In this document: piece by piece, positions 16,052-24,455 of the stretch
How positions within the stretch are numbered: the stretch's first letter is position 1
Layout of the letters: the number at the start of each line of letters is the position of its first letter
DNA from: Actibacterium sp. 188UL27-1
GTDB lineage: Bacteria > Pseudomonadota > Alphaproteobacteria > Rhodobacterales > Rhodobacteraceae
Direction of reading: 5' to 3'
Assembly: GCF_016901225.1 (NCBI RefSeq)
Contig: NZ_JAFEUL010000022.1
Coordinates: forward strand, 1-64,000
Length of the DNA stretch: 64,000 bases
Position numbers and translations under genes: made by a program
Notes under the pieces: generated by a model
What the model saw: the letters and a program-made list of their open reading frames with translations, nothing else
Database searches by the model: none
Told to the model about the DNA's origin: nothing

Positions 16052-17214
16052 TGATTAAACCTATAAAGAACAAACTAGACCATCAAACAGCAAAGGAACG
16101 TATGGAAGAGCTTATCTTGTTGTCAGACGACAAGGACGTATCGGACGAAATCGAAGTGCTCGCTGCTGTCATAGAAAAGTACGAGCGTAACCACATCATG
16201 ACAGAGGCACCTTCAGCGCTGGCAGCAATAAAACTTCGGATGGAACAGAGAAATCTGACAGCGCGCGATCTGGAGCCTTACATTGGTTCTCGCGCCCGTG
16301 TGTCCGAGGTTCTTTCGGGCAAGCGCAAACTCTCTATGGATATGGTGCGCGCACTGCACGCTGGATTGGCGATTCCGTACGAGTCTTTGATGAAGAAGGA
16401 AGAGATCGGATCGACTATGGCGGTAGAAGTAAGCCAACCGGTTCTGACTAAACTAAAAGAGCTCGGCTTTGATCTGAATATGAAGGATATTGGAGGCTTT
16501 CTACGTTCCGCTTTTGGGCCAAATTTTGTTCCAGCGCTGAACAGAAGGACCAGGACACAACGTGCAAGTGGAAAGACCGATCTGAATGCTCTGTTGGTCT
16601 GGCAAGCGGCTGTGTTGACAAAAGCTGATCAGAATCCGCCCATTGGTAATTTCTCTAAAGAGCTCATTGATAAGAATTTCTTGCGATCTATCGCGAAACT
16701 AAGCACGCACCCCCAAGGCCCGCTAAGAGCAATCAACGAACTTTCCAAGCAGGGCATTATCGTGGTTATCTTTCCCTTGTTACCAGGCACGTTCCTTGAT
16801 GGCGCTGTGATGTTGCTCAAGGGCAAGACGCCGGTGATTGGGCTTACTTTGCGTCACGACAGGATTGATAATTTCTGGTTCACTCTACTCCATGAGCTGT
16901 CTCATTTGGCAAAACACTTCCAAATACTGTCTACTTCGGATCATGTCTTTTTTGACGAGCTCGACGTTGAAACAGACGATGAGATCGAGGCCGAAGCAGA
17001 TTCTCTAGCGAAGAGGAGCTTGATCCCTACTAAGTTTGCAAGTGTCTGCCGAAAGAAATTTGCGCGGACCGAAGAGATTGAAAGCGTAAGTGAGCAGGCT
17101 GGCGTTCATGTATCTATCGTGGCCGGTCGTTGGCAGAAAGAGAATGGGGACTACAAAAAGTTCTCACGTCTGATCGAGAGGAATATAGTGCGAGACATGT
17201 TGCGAAGCGCTTAG
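16051..17214 (+). CDS. HigA-like HTH antitoxin fused to an ImmA/IrrE metalloprotease
   Basis: 387 residues from ATG 16051, preceded at the right distance by GGGAGG. Residues 50-120 are a HigA/XRE HTH (IKLRMEQRNLTARDLEPYIGSRARVSEVLSGKR). Residues about 130-300 are an ImmA/IrrE domain with the zinc motif HELSH (His281, Glu282, His285). The fusion can repress DNA and be cleaved, or cleave a partner, on a signal, as ImmA does for the ICEBs1 repressor. It probably neutralises HigB and binds the two GTTCCCATNTTGGG sites, one of which faces the ubiquitin-like operon. Confidence 0.85.
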   Translation: MIKPIKNKLDHQTAKERMEELILLSDDKDVSDEIEVLAAVIEKYERNHIMTEAPSALAAIKLRMEQRNLTARDLEPYIGSRARVSEVLSGKRKLSMDMVRALHAGLAIPYESLMKKEEIGSTMAVEVSQPVLTKLKELGFDLNMKDIGGFLRSAFGPNFVPALNRRTRTQRASGKTDLNALLVWQAAVLTKADQNPPIGNFSKELIDKNFLRSIAKLSTHPQGPLRAINELSKQGIIVVIFPLLPGTFLDGAVMLLKGKTPVIGLTLRHDRIDNFWFTLLHELSHLAKHFQILSTSDHVFFDELDVETDDEIEAEADSLAKRSLIPTKFASVCRKKFARTEEIESVSEQAGVHVSIVAGRWQKENGDYKKFSRLIERNIVRDMLRSA

Positions 17215-17263
17215 GGTAGACAGCATTCCGTGCAGACAGATGTGCAATGACTTGTCTGGTTAG

Positions 17264-17500
17264 GTCTGGACACCGAACGGCACCACCGATGTCGAGATCG
17301 TCAATCACCATTGAATGGGCACGATAATGAACTTGGTAGTAGAACCAATGCACCCCGGTGAAGTCCTCAAAGAGCTTTATCTTGATCCCTTGGACATCCG
17401 GGCGATCGCCTTTGCGCGACGTCTGGATGTGCTTCGGATGCGCATCGAAGGGCTGATCAGGGGCACGATTGGGATAGTCGTGTCAGGAACTTTTCCATGA
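17264..17500 (+). pseudogene. Remnant of a second higBA module
   Basis: Positions 17264-17314 read VWTPNGTTDVEIVNHH and stop, the C-terminal signature of a RelE/ParE-type HigB. The frame is closed by TAG at 17261. Directly after it, ATG 17315 opens MHPGEVLKELYLDPLDIRAIAFARRLDV and IEGLIRGTIGI, the N-terminal half of a VapI/HigA antitoxin, which then loses similarity and stops at 17500. Both toxin and antitoxin are thus partial. The tail of the antitoxin remnant overlaps the start of the next gene. Confidence 0.8.
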
Positions 17501-18216
17501 GTGTTGATCAATTTATTGCCCGCCTGCGGGAAACCGGCGTGAACTGCAATATCGCTAATCCTTACAATTGCTTTGTCGAAAACATTGATCAGACAGCTGA
17601 GGCATGCTGTCAACGAAATCTACAACTCTCCGCATATCTGAAACATCGCCTGGAGTCAGCGCGGTTTATTCTAATTGCCGAGGCACCAGGGTTTCAAGGC
17701 GCAAGGTTTACGGGAGTTGCTATGACGAGTGAACGCCTCTTATCTAATGCGCAAGGTTTTGTTACTGAACGAGATATTCTTGGCCAAGAAGGGCTATTTT
17801 CGCGCACAAGCCATGCAAACGCATGCCGAAATCAGGCAGAAAGGCAGCTCGGATTTACGGAGCCTACAGCTAGCATTGTTTGGCGTGCAATAATGGAGGG
17901 ACATCGAGCCGATGAAGTTGTGCTTTGGAACACGTTCCCATTTCATCCTTATCGGGGAGACTATCCCTTAACCAACCGGAAGCCTACTTTGGAAGAAATA
18001 AATTACCATGCGGGTATTTTGGCGGATCTGAGAGGTCTATTCCGCGCAAACTGTCGGGTAGTCGCGATTGGCAACGTCGCAAGGGATCATCTGAACCATT
18101 TGAACGTTGACGCTACACATATCCGACATCCTGCAAACGGTGGCGCTCCCGATTTCAGAAGGGATATAGAAAAACTTTTTATTCGAGCTGAATGTCAGCG
18201 CAAAATCCGTAAATAG
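17497..18216 (+). CDS. Uracil-DNA-glycosylase-superfamily protein
   Basis: 239 residues. Superfamily motifs: ILIAEAPGFQGARFTGVAMTSE (about 58-79) as the GEAPG-type active-site loop, VLWNTFPFHPY in the middle, and IRHPANGGAPDF near the C-terminus as the HPSP-type loop. Proteins with this layout are annotated as uracil-DNA glycosylase family but are divergent; the base removed, if any, is unknown. It stands alone on the plus strand upstream of the kinase-like NTPase and may belong with the deoxynucleotide cluster. Confidence 0.75.
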   Translation: MSVDQFIARLRETGVNCNIANPYNCFVENIDQTAEACCQRNLQLSAYLKHRLESARFILIAEAPGFQGARFTGVAMTSERLLSNAQGFVTERDILGQEGLFSRTSHANACRNQAERQLGFTEPTASIVWRAIMEGHRADEVVLWNTFPFHPYRGDYPLTNRKPTLEEINYHAGILADLRGLFRANCRVVAIGNVARDHLNHLNVDATHIRHPANGGAPDFRRDIEKLFIRAECQRKIRK

Positions 18217-18378
18217 GAGGTTCTCCCAAATTATCCATACAGTTTCCGTGGTAGAATATAGGGATATTGGTAGACAGAAGAAGTGTAAGAAAGCCCCCAG
18301 ACGGCGTTGTTTTTCTTTACAAAAGTCTTGTCATAGGTGTCTATAGTTTTGGGTTTACCTTTTTGTCTGGAGACATCC

Positions 18379-18933
18379 ATGAAATTAGCTTTGTCAGGTG
18401 CACATGGAACGGGCAAGACGACGCTGGTTGAGAGTGTTAAAAAAACTCTCGCCGCGACCCACAAGATCGAAACCTGCAGGGAAGTGCCCCGTGTTATCGG
18501 GGACATTGCTGATGATCGCGAGTTCTTTCGCAGAGGGCATAATACCTTGCTTCGACAGTGCACAATCTTTCTGTACCAAGTTATTGAAGACCATATGGTT
18601 GAGAGTTCAGCAGAAGTTGTGATTTCTGATCGGACAATGGTTGATCATCTAGCATACACCGAAGTGCTATTTCCAGAATTCAAAGAAACAACAGAGTACA
18701 AAGTAGTCTCAAGAGCCGTGGGCGTTTGGTTACAAACGTACGACCAAGTCGTGAAAGTTCCAATTGAGTTTACGGTGGAAGACGACGGAACAAGAGAAGC
18801 TGATTTAGCATTTCAAAGGAGCGTCGACGAGAAGATTGATGAATTATACTTAGGCTTTGGCGTCAAGCCTTCATCGGTTACTGGGAGTGTTTCAGAGAGA
18901 ACTGACCAAGTAGTTGGACTGATCGGAACATAA
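18379..18933 (+). CDS. P-loop NTPase/kinase (NadR/AAA_28-like)
   Basis: 184 residues from ATG 18379, preceded by GGAG. Walker A is SGAHGTGKTTLVESV (about 6-20), and ISDRTMVDHLAYTEVLF resembles the lid-side DR motif of deoxynucleotide kinase and NadR-like kinases. The family includes nucleotide and nucleoside kinases, so a phosphotransfer role on a nucleotide is reasonable but unproven. It runs convergent to the deoxyribosyltransferase-like gene with a 42-base tail-to-tail overlap, which is unusual and suggests tight co-packaging. Confidence 0.75.
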   Translation: MKLALSGAHGTGKTTLVESVKKTLAATHKIETCREVPRVIGDIADDREFFRRGHNTLLRQCTIFLYQVIEDHMVESSAEVVISDRTMVDHLAYTEVLFPEFKETTEYKVVSRAVGVWLQTYDQVVKVPIEFTVEDDGTREADLAFQRSVDEKIDELYLGFGVKPSSVTGSVSERTDQVVGLIGT

Positions 18934-19353
18934 GCAGTCATCTACAAACTGTTGGATGATAAAGTCCATTTCCTCTTCATCGGAGTAAGTTTGAACCTTC
19001 AGACCGCTGGTATCCAATAGACCTTCGATGAACCGAGAATAAGCCTTGCCCTCGATCACAAGTGGTAGGATTTTTTTACCCATGCTCATGGCAATCGCGA
19101 TCTCCGCGCCGACCCCCAATGAAGGCTCGTTTAAGAACACTACCAATGCTTCTGATTTCTTTATCTCATCGAGGTCGCTCTTGAAGACAGATCCACTGTT
19201 TATGTCGCTATTTTGTTCAGGGTCTGTCTTGGTGTGGGGCACGTAAGGCGTGCCTCCAGACTTAGAGACTGAAAGAGCAGCGTTTTCATAAACGATTCGA
19301 GCAATACTGAGGTCCGCAGACCCTTGCAGAGCCCCTGAGATATAGAACTTCAT
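18892..19353 (-). CDS. Nucleoside 2-deoxyribosyltransferase / DNPH1-like protein
   Basis: 153 residues. YISGAL at the N-terminus, KSDLDEIKKSEALVVFLNEPSLGVGAEIAIA at about 58-88 with Glu84 as candidate catalytic glutamate, and GKKILPLV are the family marks. Members transfer deoxyribose between bases or, as DNPH1 (Rcl), hydrolyse the glycosidic bond of deoxynucleoside monophosphates. Which one applies is not decidable by eye. The start overlaps the ImmA/IrrE stop by 4 bases; it ends the minus-strand three-gene operon. Confidence 0.75.
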   Translation of the reverse strand: MKFYISGALQGSADLSIARIVYENAALSVSKSGGTPYVPHTKTDPEQNSDINSGSVFKSDLDEIKKSEALVVFLNEPSLGVGAEIAIAMSMGKKILPLVIEGKAYSRFIEGLLDTSGLKVQTYSDEEEMDFIIQQFVDDCLCSDQSNYLVSSL

Positions 19354-20327
19354 GAATTTGCTCCAAAAAGACGATCATCAAATTTGCCAGGCGGCGCGCA
19401 GGCGATTAACAGGCCTCTGCCGTCCTGCGAGTCACCAAATGCCCTAGAATCGTTAAGAAATGAAGGGCGTTTTGTACCGTGCGACCATTCTACCACCTTA
19501 GAGTCCATGCGCCTAACTCGTTTACCAAGGATCAGCTCTATGGGCAGGATTCCGTCTTCTTCGATGTGTTCAAAGCCCAGCGGGCGATTTCCAACTCGAA
19601 TGTGTTTCATTGTGCATCCGACCGGGAGCCAGGTGTCATTAAGTCCACCAGTGTATCTTGAAAATACCGATGAGACACGGAGTTCATTACTATCGCGAGC
19701 ATTGCGCTTATACTTCTTCAGCAGGATCAAGCCGCCCTCAGGAACTAGGTCAGCAATGCTCCAAAACATCGAGCTCATCGATACGTCAAATAGATCGGTA
19801 AGCTCTCTAACCGTTTTTTGGGAGAAGGGTCGATTTCTGATTGCTTTGGTTAACTCACTCCTTGGAATGAGAAGCTGAGATGCTCCGAAGTCACACAGAT
19901 CTTCAACGAAATCGTAAGCCTCTGAACTGCTATTCGCTAGATCAACCACGCGTGCGCCAACCGCTCTGATTAAAATAATATGTGCAAACTCGTGTGCAAT
20001 GGAGAACCTCCAGCGCCTCGACCTTCCGCTTTCCCCCTTAAAACGAGCCTTTGGAATTGCAAGCTGGACCTTCCCACCTTTCAGCTGGATGGCAGCCTCT
20101 TCTTTGCCGACGGGCAAGCTTTCATACGCAAACTCGACATCCAACATATCGAGCAGAGGCTTAACTCTGTAAGGTGGCTTCGTCTGTCCGGATTCTTTCA
20201 AAAGTGACGTGCAGAGCCGCCTCATCGAGCTTTTTGAATTTTCCCCGCCAGTTTTTGCGTTCAACGCCTGATCAATGGCCTTAATGATCAACTGAGGGCT
20301 AGCTTCGCTAGAGGAGTTGAATGTCAT
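19350..20327 (-). CDS. ImmA/IrrE-family metalloprotease
   Basis: 325 residues. The zinc protease motif is SIAHEFAHIILI (His112, Glu113, His116), inside an ImmA/IrrE domain (about 45-190) with the usual LIPRSELTKAI helix. The C-terminal 130 residues are unassigned (GLNDTWLPVGCTMKHIRV). There is no HTH, unlike the HigA fusion at 16.0 kb. It is coupled by 4-base overlaps to the thymidylate-synthase-like gene before and the deoxyribosyltransferase-like gene after, so it probably acts as the sensor or protease of that module. Confidence 0.8.
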   Translation of the reverse strand: MTFNSSSEASPQLIIKAIDQALNAKTGGENSKSSMRRLCTSLLKESGQTKPPYRVKPLLDMLDVEFAYESLPVGKEEAAIQLKGGKVQLAIPKARFKGESGRSRRWRFSIAHEFAHIILIRAVGARVVDLANSSSEAYDFVEDLCDFGASQLLIPRSELTKAIRNRPFSQKTVRELTDLFDVSMSSMFWSIADLVPEGGLILLKKYKRNARDSNELRVSSVFSRYTGGLNDTWLPVGCTMKHIRVGNRPLGFEHIEEDGILPIELILGKRVRRMDSKVVEWSHGTKRPSFLNDSRAFGDSQDGRGLLIACAPPGKFDDRLFGANS

Positions 20328-21619
20328 TCGTCACCATCACCGATGTCCTTCAAAGCGCTTCTGAATTCATCTCTTGAAATCTCAACGTCGTCGCTTCTCG
20401 CGGCTAGCTTTGACGTGTATCTTTCTTGCAATTTGAAGATTGTTGCGGTGGGTACTTTTTTGCCGCTTTCACCTTCATGATCCAGGATATTTTTTTGGAG
20501 AGACTTGCTTGTCTTAGTGTCGTGAAAGAGGACAATATTGTCTGATCCTAAAAGTGTGGCGGTAGCGCTGAAAGCGGCTTCATCCAGTGTTTTCTCAGGT
20601 TTAACCTCCCAAGCGACGAGATGAGCCAACTCTGGGTTCATCGCCGATTTCAACTCATCCAAACCGGTCTCCGAACATTTGCGGCGCGCAACCGTCACCA
20701 ACAATGAGAACGCAAACTGTCGCCAATAGACAGAAAAATCATCTTTAATTCTGTCTATCCAGTCAGCAACTGCGTGATCCGAGATCGCTTCCGATTTGTG
20801 GCGTAGATCAGCTTCAAATTCGACAAGTCTTTTAACCTCCTCTAGTGGCTTTGGGTTGACCGGCATCTTGTCCATCGGCGTCGAATGCTTGGTTCCGCCG
20901 TCATTAGCGATGGCTACTGAAAGCGGCTTCATGTTGTCGTAGATATGCATTGACGCCGCATAGTGTTTTAACGGCCCCATCGTGACACCGCATTCCGAAG
21001 TGATAACTTCGGCCAACAAAGAGAATTCAAAAATATTGAAAGGTAAAAGTATTGTAGCGTTGTTGGATCTCATCACAATCTGGGTGTGAAGTTGATCGTT
21101 GCGGATATGAAAAAACATCCCGAAAGCACACGGAACGTCTTTTGAGTCCCTTGTTGTGTCAGTTGGTTGATAAATGGAAATCGCCGCGCGCCGAGAGTTC
21201 GGATCTTTCTTTAGTCTATCAATCACGCCTTGCAGTTGGTCAATTCCCGGAAACGCGTACCTGATCCGTGCACCATATGATGAGCCAGGAACGATAATTC
21301 CGTCATCTGAGAAATCGGCCACTTTCTCTTGATAAAACTTGATGTCAGCTAACCTGTTATTGCCGGAAATCATCCACACAAACCGAGCAACAGCAACTGG
21401 TAGATCGAGTTTCATCTTTTCATTGAAAACGATGCGATCCAGTGGATCGGTAAGCTCAATTGAGTAGCCTAAGCTCTCAGTTGTCTTATTTTGGACCTTT
21501 GCGGCACCTGTGGAAACGCTTCCTGATTCTGGGCTAACTAGTATATCCCTCATTACCTGTCGAAACATTGCGTCTGCACTACCGTGTGATCCGCCGGGCT
21601 CTGTAAAATAGTCACTCAT
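20324..21619 (-). CDS. Divergent thymidylate-synthase-family protein with C-terminal extension
   Basis: 431 residues from ATG 21619, behind a strong AGGAGG. The first ~265 residues match the ThyA fold: SRRAAISIYQ (phosphate arginines), PCAFGMFF with Cys164, IVMRSNNATILLPFN (Arg184, Ser185, Asn195) and MHIYDNM (His225, Tyr227). By hand alignment the catalytic Glu58 of E. coli ThyA is Arg79 here and Asp169 is Asn. About 165 extra helical residues follow. The cellular ThyA is usually about 265-300 residues, so this is a specialised homologue, perhaps a hydroxymethylase or a non-catalytic sensor. It leads the operon. Confidence 0.8.
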   Translation of the reverse strand: MSDYFTEPGGSHGSADAMFRQVMRDILVSPESGSVSTGAAKVQNKTTESLGYSIELTDPLDRIVFNEKMKLDLPVAVARFVWMISGNNRLADIKFYQEKVADFSDDGIIVPGSSYGARIRYAFPGIDQLQGVIDRLKKDPNSRRAAISIYQPTDTTRDSKDVPCAFGMFFHIRNDQLHTQIVMRSNNATILLPFNIFEFSLLAEVITSECGVTMGPLKHYAASMHIYDNMKPLSVAIANDGGTKHSTPMDKMPVNPKPLEEVKRLVEFEADLRHKSEAISDHAVADWIDRIKDDFSVYWRQFAFSLLVTVARRKCSETGLDELKSAMNPELAHLVAWEVKPEKTLDEAAFSATATLLGSDNIVLFHDTKTSKSLQKNILDHEGESGKKVPTATIFKLQERYTSKLAARSDDVEISRDEFRSALKDIGDGDE

Positions 21620-22023
21620 CAAACTACCTCCTCAATCATTCTGCTGATCTTCCTGATGCATTGAACTTTAGGCATTTCGGCCCAACGGTCGATCATTCAC
21701 TTTTAGCTCATTACCCGTCGTTTGGCTACGCGGTCTTACTGTGTCACTTTCCTATGGGAAACCCGTCTGGAGGCAGGCAATCCTGACGTCGATAGCAGCG
21801 ATCCAGTATCTGACCTATTTTGACCAATCTGACACCTCCGAGTGTCTCACGTCAGCGCATATCAACCTAAGAATTCGCCGGGATTGTCCCGACTACTCCA
21901 AAGCAAAGGGATAGTTCAATGTCAGTCTCAAGAAGACGTCGGAAGCTGACCTTTAGGGCAGATCTGCAAGCTTATGCTTCAAATCTGCACTCTTATGGTC
22001 TAATGACATCACATTATGAACAG
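21620..22023. other. Gene-free stretch between the island's last operon and tRNA-Lys
   Basis: About 400 bases with no convincing gene on either strand. It should hold the promoter of the thymidylate-synthase-like operon (minus strand) and, if the island used tRNA-Lys as attachment site, its right junction. I saw no duplicate of the tRNA 3' end inside it. Confidence 0.5.
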
Positions 22024-22099
22024 TGGTGAGCCGTGCAGGGTTCGAACCTGCGACCCACTGATTAAAAGTCAGTTGCTCTACCAACTGAGCTAACGGCCC
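22024..22099 (-). tRNA. tRNA-Lys (anticodon TTT)
   Basis: 76 bases on the minus strand with an encoded CCA (22024-22026). The 5' GGGCCGT pairs with ACGGCTC at the 3' side; the D-arm AGCTCAGTTGG, the anticodon loop CTTTTAA and the T-arm GGTTCGAACC are all present. It reads lysine AAA/AAG codons. The 3' end points towards the accessory island, the usual target side of tRNA-directed integrases. Confidence 0.95.
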
Positions 22100-22285
22100 A
22101 CATTTTTGCGGAGATATCAAACTCCGCGCTCTTCTTCACGTCGAGCAGACTAGGTCGAGCAACCTGTGATCGTGAACCTATCCAGCCGACAGACCGGTCA
22201 TGTAGGCAAACGTCTTTGGGTGGTCAAGTCAAAAACGCGGGCTTTATGTCATCACCTGGGAGCGTGGTTTACCGGTTCGACGCTG

Positions 22286-22301
22286 TGTCCCCGCGGGGAC
22301 A
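22286..22301. repeat. Perfect palindrome TGTCCCCGCGGGGACA, copy 1
   Basis: A 16-base perfect palindrome in the leader of dapF, 55 bases before its likely start. The same sequence extended to 18 bases occurs in mtaB at 23693-23710. Confidence 0.7.
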
Positions 22302-22340
22302 GCGGCATTCGGTCTGGCAAAGGTGAGATTTGCGCCGTAT

Positions 22341-23204
22341 ATGCAAAAAATGCGAGACATGGCCTCCTCCTCCGGCTTGCCCTTCCTGAAAATGCATGGG
22401 CTGGGCAATGATTTTGTGGTTATCGACCTGCGTTCCGGTGATGCAGCGTTGAGGCCGTCATTGGTTGCGGCCATTGCGGATCGCCACCGCGGGGTCGGGT
22501 TTGACCAGTTGGCCGTCATCCAACCCTCCGATGATCAGATCGTTGCCGCCGATTTGACGTTCTACAATGCAGACGGATCCCGTTCGGGCGCCTGTGGGAA
22601 TGCCACGCGTTGTATCGCGGATCACTTGATGCGCGACCGGAACTTGGCTGAGCTGACACTTCGGACCGAGCGGGGCGCTCTGGCCTGTGAACGCGCGGAA
22701 AATGGGCAAACCCGGGTGAATATGGGCCACCCGCTGACAGATTGGCAGGATATTCCGCTCGCGCAGGCGATGGATACGCTGGCTTTGCCGCTGGAGGGTG
22801 CACCCGTCGCGACCGGGATGGGCAACCCGCATTGTACCTTTTTTGTGGATGATGTGGATGCGGTGGATTTGGCGGTCTTTGGTCCCGAGTTGGAGCACAA
22901 TCCGCTGTTTCCCGAGCGTGCGAATGTGCAGATCGCACAGCTTGTGGCACCGGATCAATTGCGGATGCGTGTATGGGAACGAGGTGCGGGGATCACCCTG
23001 GCTTCTGGTTCATCCTCTTGCGCAACGGCGGTTGCGGCCGCCAGACGGGGTTTGACCGGTCGCAAGGTTCGGGTTCATCTGGATGGTGGGCAGCTTGACG
23101 TGCACTGGGGGGATGACGGGGTCTGGATGACCGGGCCAACCAGTCATGTCTATACCGGTGTTCTGACGCCTAATTTTTTGGCGAGCGTTTCGGATGAACC
23201 CTAA
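22341..23204 (+). CDS. dapF: Diaminopimelate epimerase
   Basis: About 287 residues. DapF converts LL- to meso-diaminopimelate in the lysine and peptidoglycan pathway. Signatures: [12 protein letters not shown] at the N-terminus, [16 protein letters not shown] with the first catalytic cysteine, GNPHCTFFV, and [13 protein letters not shown] with the second. The start is uncertain among ATG 22341, 22350 and 22359; none has a clear ribosome site. It overlaps mtaB by 11 bases and begins a five-gene run on the plus strand. Confidence 0.92.
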   Translation: MQKMRDMASSSGLPFLKMHGLGNDFVVIDLRSGDAALRPSLVAAIADRHRGVGFDQLAVIQPSDDQIVAADLTFYNADGSRSGACGNATRCIADHLMRDRNLAELTLRTERGALACERAENGQTRVNMGHPLTDWQDIPLAQAMDTLALPLEGAPVATGMGNPHCTFFVDDVDAVDLAVFGPELEHNPLFPERANVQIAQLVAPDQLRMRVWERGAGITLASGSSSCATAVAAARRGLTGRKVRVHLDGGQLDVHWGDDGVWMTGPTSHVYTGVLTPNFLASVSDEP

Positions 23205-24453
23205 AGCTCCCATTTTTCGCACGTTTGGATGCCGCCTGAACGCCTATGAAACGGAGGCGATGCAGGCAATGTCAACGGCAGCGGGTGTGGAGAATGCGAT
23301 TGTCATCAATACCTGCGCCGTGACGTCGGAAGCCGTGCGCAAAGCACGTCAGGACATTCGCAAATTACGACGTGCCCATCCTGACGCGGCCCTGATTGTC
23401 ACGGGCTGCGCGGCCCAGACCGACCCTGACAGTTTTGCCGCGATGCCGGAGGTGAGCCACGTCATCGGCAATTCCGAGAAGATGGCGCCGGATACCTGGA
23501 CCCGGCTCACCCCGGATCTGATTGGTGAGACCGAACAGGTACAGGTGAACGACATAATGTCGGTCAAGGAAACCGCGGGCCACATGATCGACGGCTTTGC
23601 GACCCGCTCGCGCGCTTATGTTCAGGTGCAAAACGGCTGCGACCATCGCTGTACGTTCTGTATTATCCCCTATGGTCGCGGAAATTCGCGATCTGTCCCC
23701 GCGGGGACAGTCGTTGATCAAATCCGCAATCTGGTCGGGCGCGGCTATAACGAGGTGGTTCTGACCGGTGTCGATTTGACAAGCTGGGGGGCTGATTTGC
23801 CTGGCGCGCCCCCCCTGGGCAACCTCGTGCAACGTATTCTGCGCTTGGTGCCTGATCTGCCGCGCTTGCGGATCAGTTCGATCGACTCGATTGAGGTGGA
23901 TCCCGTATTGATGGATTGCATCGCCACTGAACCGCGGCTGATGCCTCATTTACACCTGTCTTTGCAGGCTGGTGATGACATGATCCTGAAGCGGATGAAG
24001 CGGCGCCACCTGAGCAAGGATGCCATTGCATTTTGCCAGCAGGCACGCGCCTTGCGGCCGGACCTGACATTTGGCGCGGATATCATTGCCGGTTTCCCGA
24101 CCGAGACCGAGGCGATGTTTGAAAACTCTCTAAAGCTGATCGAGGCCTGCGATCTGACCTGGCTGCATGTGTTCCCTTATTCGCCGCGGCCTGGAACGCC
24201 CGCAGCGCGGATGCCGCAGGTGAACGGTGCGGTCATCCGCGCGCGGGCCGAACGGTTGCGGCAAGCCGCGGCACAGGCGGTTCACCATCATCTGGCAGCC
24301 CAGATCGGTAAGCCTCATCGGATCCTGCTGGAGAACCCTCGGATGGGTCGCACCGAGCAATTCACAGAAGTTCGGTTTGACACCGATCAACCCACTGGTC
24401 AGATCATCGAAGCGCCGATCATCGGTGCGACAGATCAGGTTTTACTGGGGTAA
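23194..24453 (+). CDS. mtaB: tRNA t6A37 methylthiotransferase
   Basis: 419 residues. MtaB adds a methylthio group to t6A at position 37 of ANN-decoding tRNAs. The UPF0004 domain (about 5-110: [26 protein letters not shown]) carries three cysteines for one iron-sulphur cluster. The radical-SAM domain has [17 protein letters not shown]. The length is typical. A perfect 18-base palindrome within the gene encodes part of SVPAGTV. Overlaps dapF by 11 bases. Confidence 0.92.
   Translation: MNPKAPIFRTFGCRLNAYETEAMQAMSTAAGVENAIVINTCAVTSEAVRKARQDIRKLRRAHPDAALIVTGCAAQTDPDSFAAMPEVSHVIGNSEKMAPDTWTRLTPDLIGETEQVQVNDIMSVKETAGHMIDGFATRSRAYVQVQNGCDHRCTFCIIPYGRGNSRSVPAGTVVDQIRNLVGRGYNEVVLTGVDLTSWGADLPGAPPLGNLVQRILRLVPDLPRLRISSIDSIEVDPVLMDCIATEPRLMPHLHLSLQAGDDMILKRMKRRHLSKDAIAFCQQARALRPDLTFGADIIAGFPTETEAMFENSLKLIEACDLTWLHVFPYSPRPGTPAARMPQVNGAVIRARAERLRQAAAQAVHHHLAAQIGKPHRILLENPRMGRTEQFTEVRFDTDQPTGQIIEAPIIGATDQVLLG
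23693..23710. repeat. Perfect palindrome CTGTCCCCGCGGGGACAG, copy 2
   Basis: An 18-base perfect palindrome in the mtaB reading frame, identical in its inner 16 bases to the copy upstream of dapF about 1.4 kb away. Confidence 0.7.
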
Positions 24454-24455
24454 TC

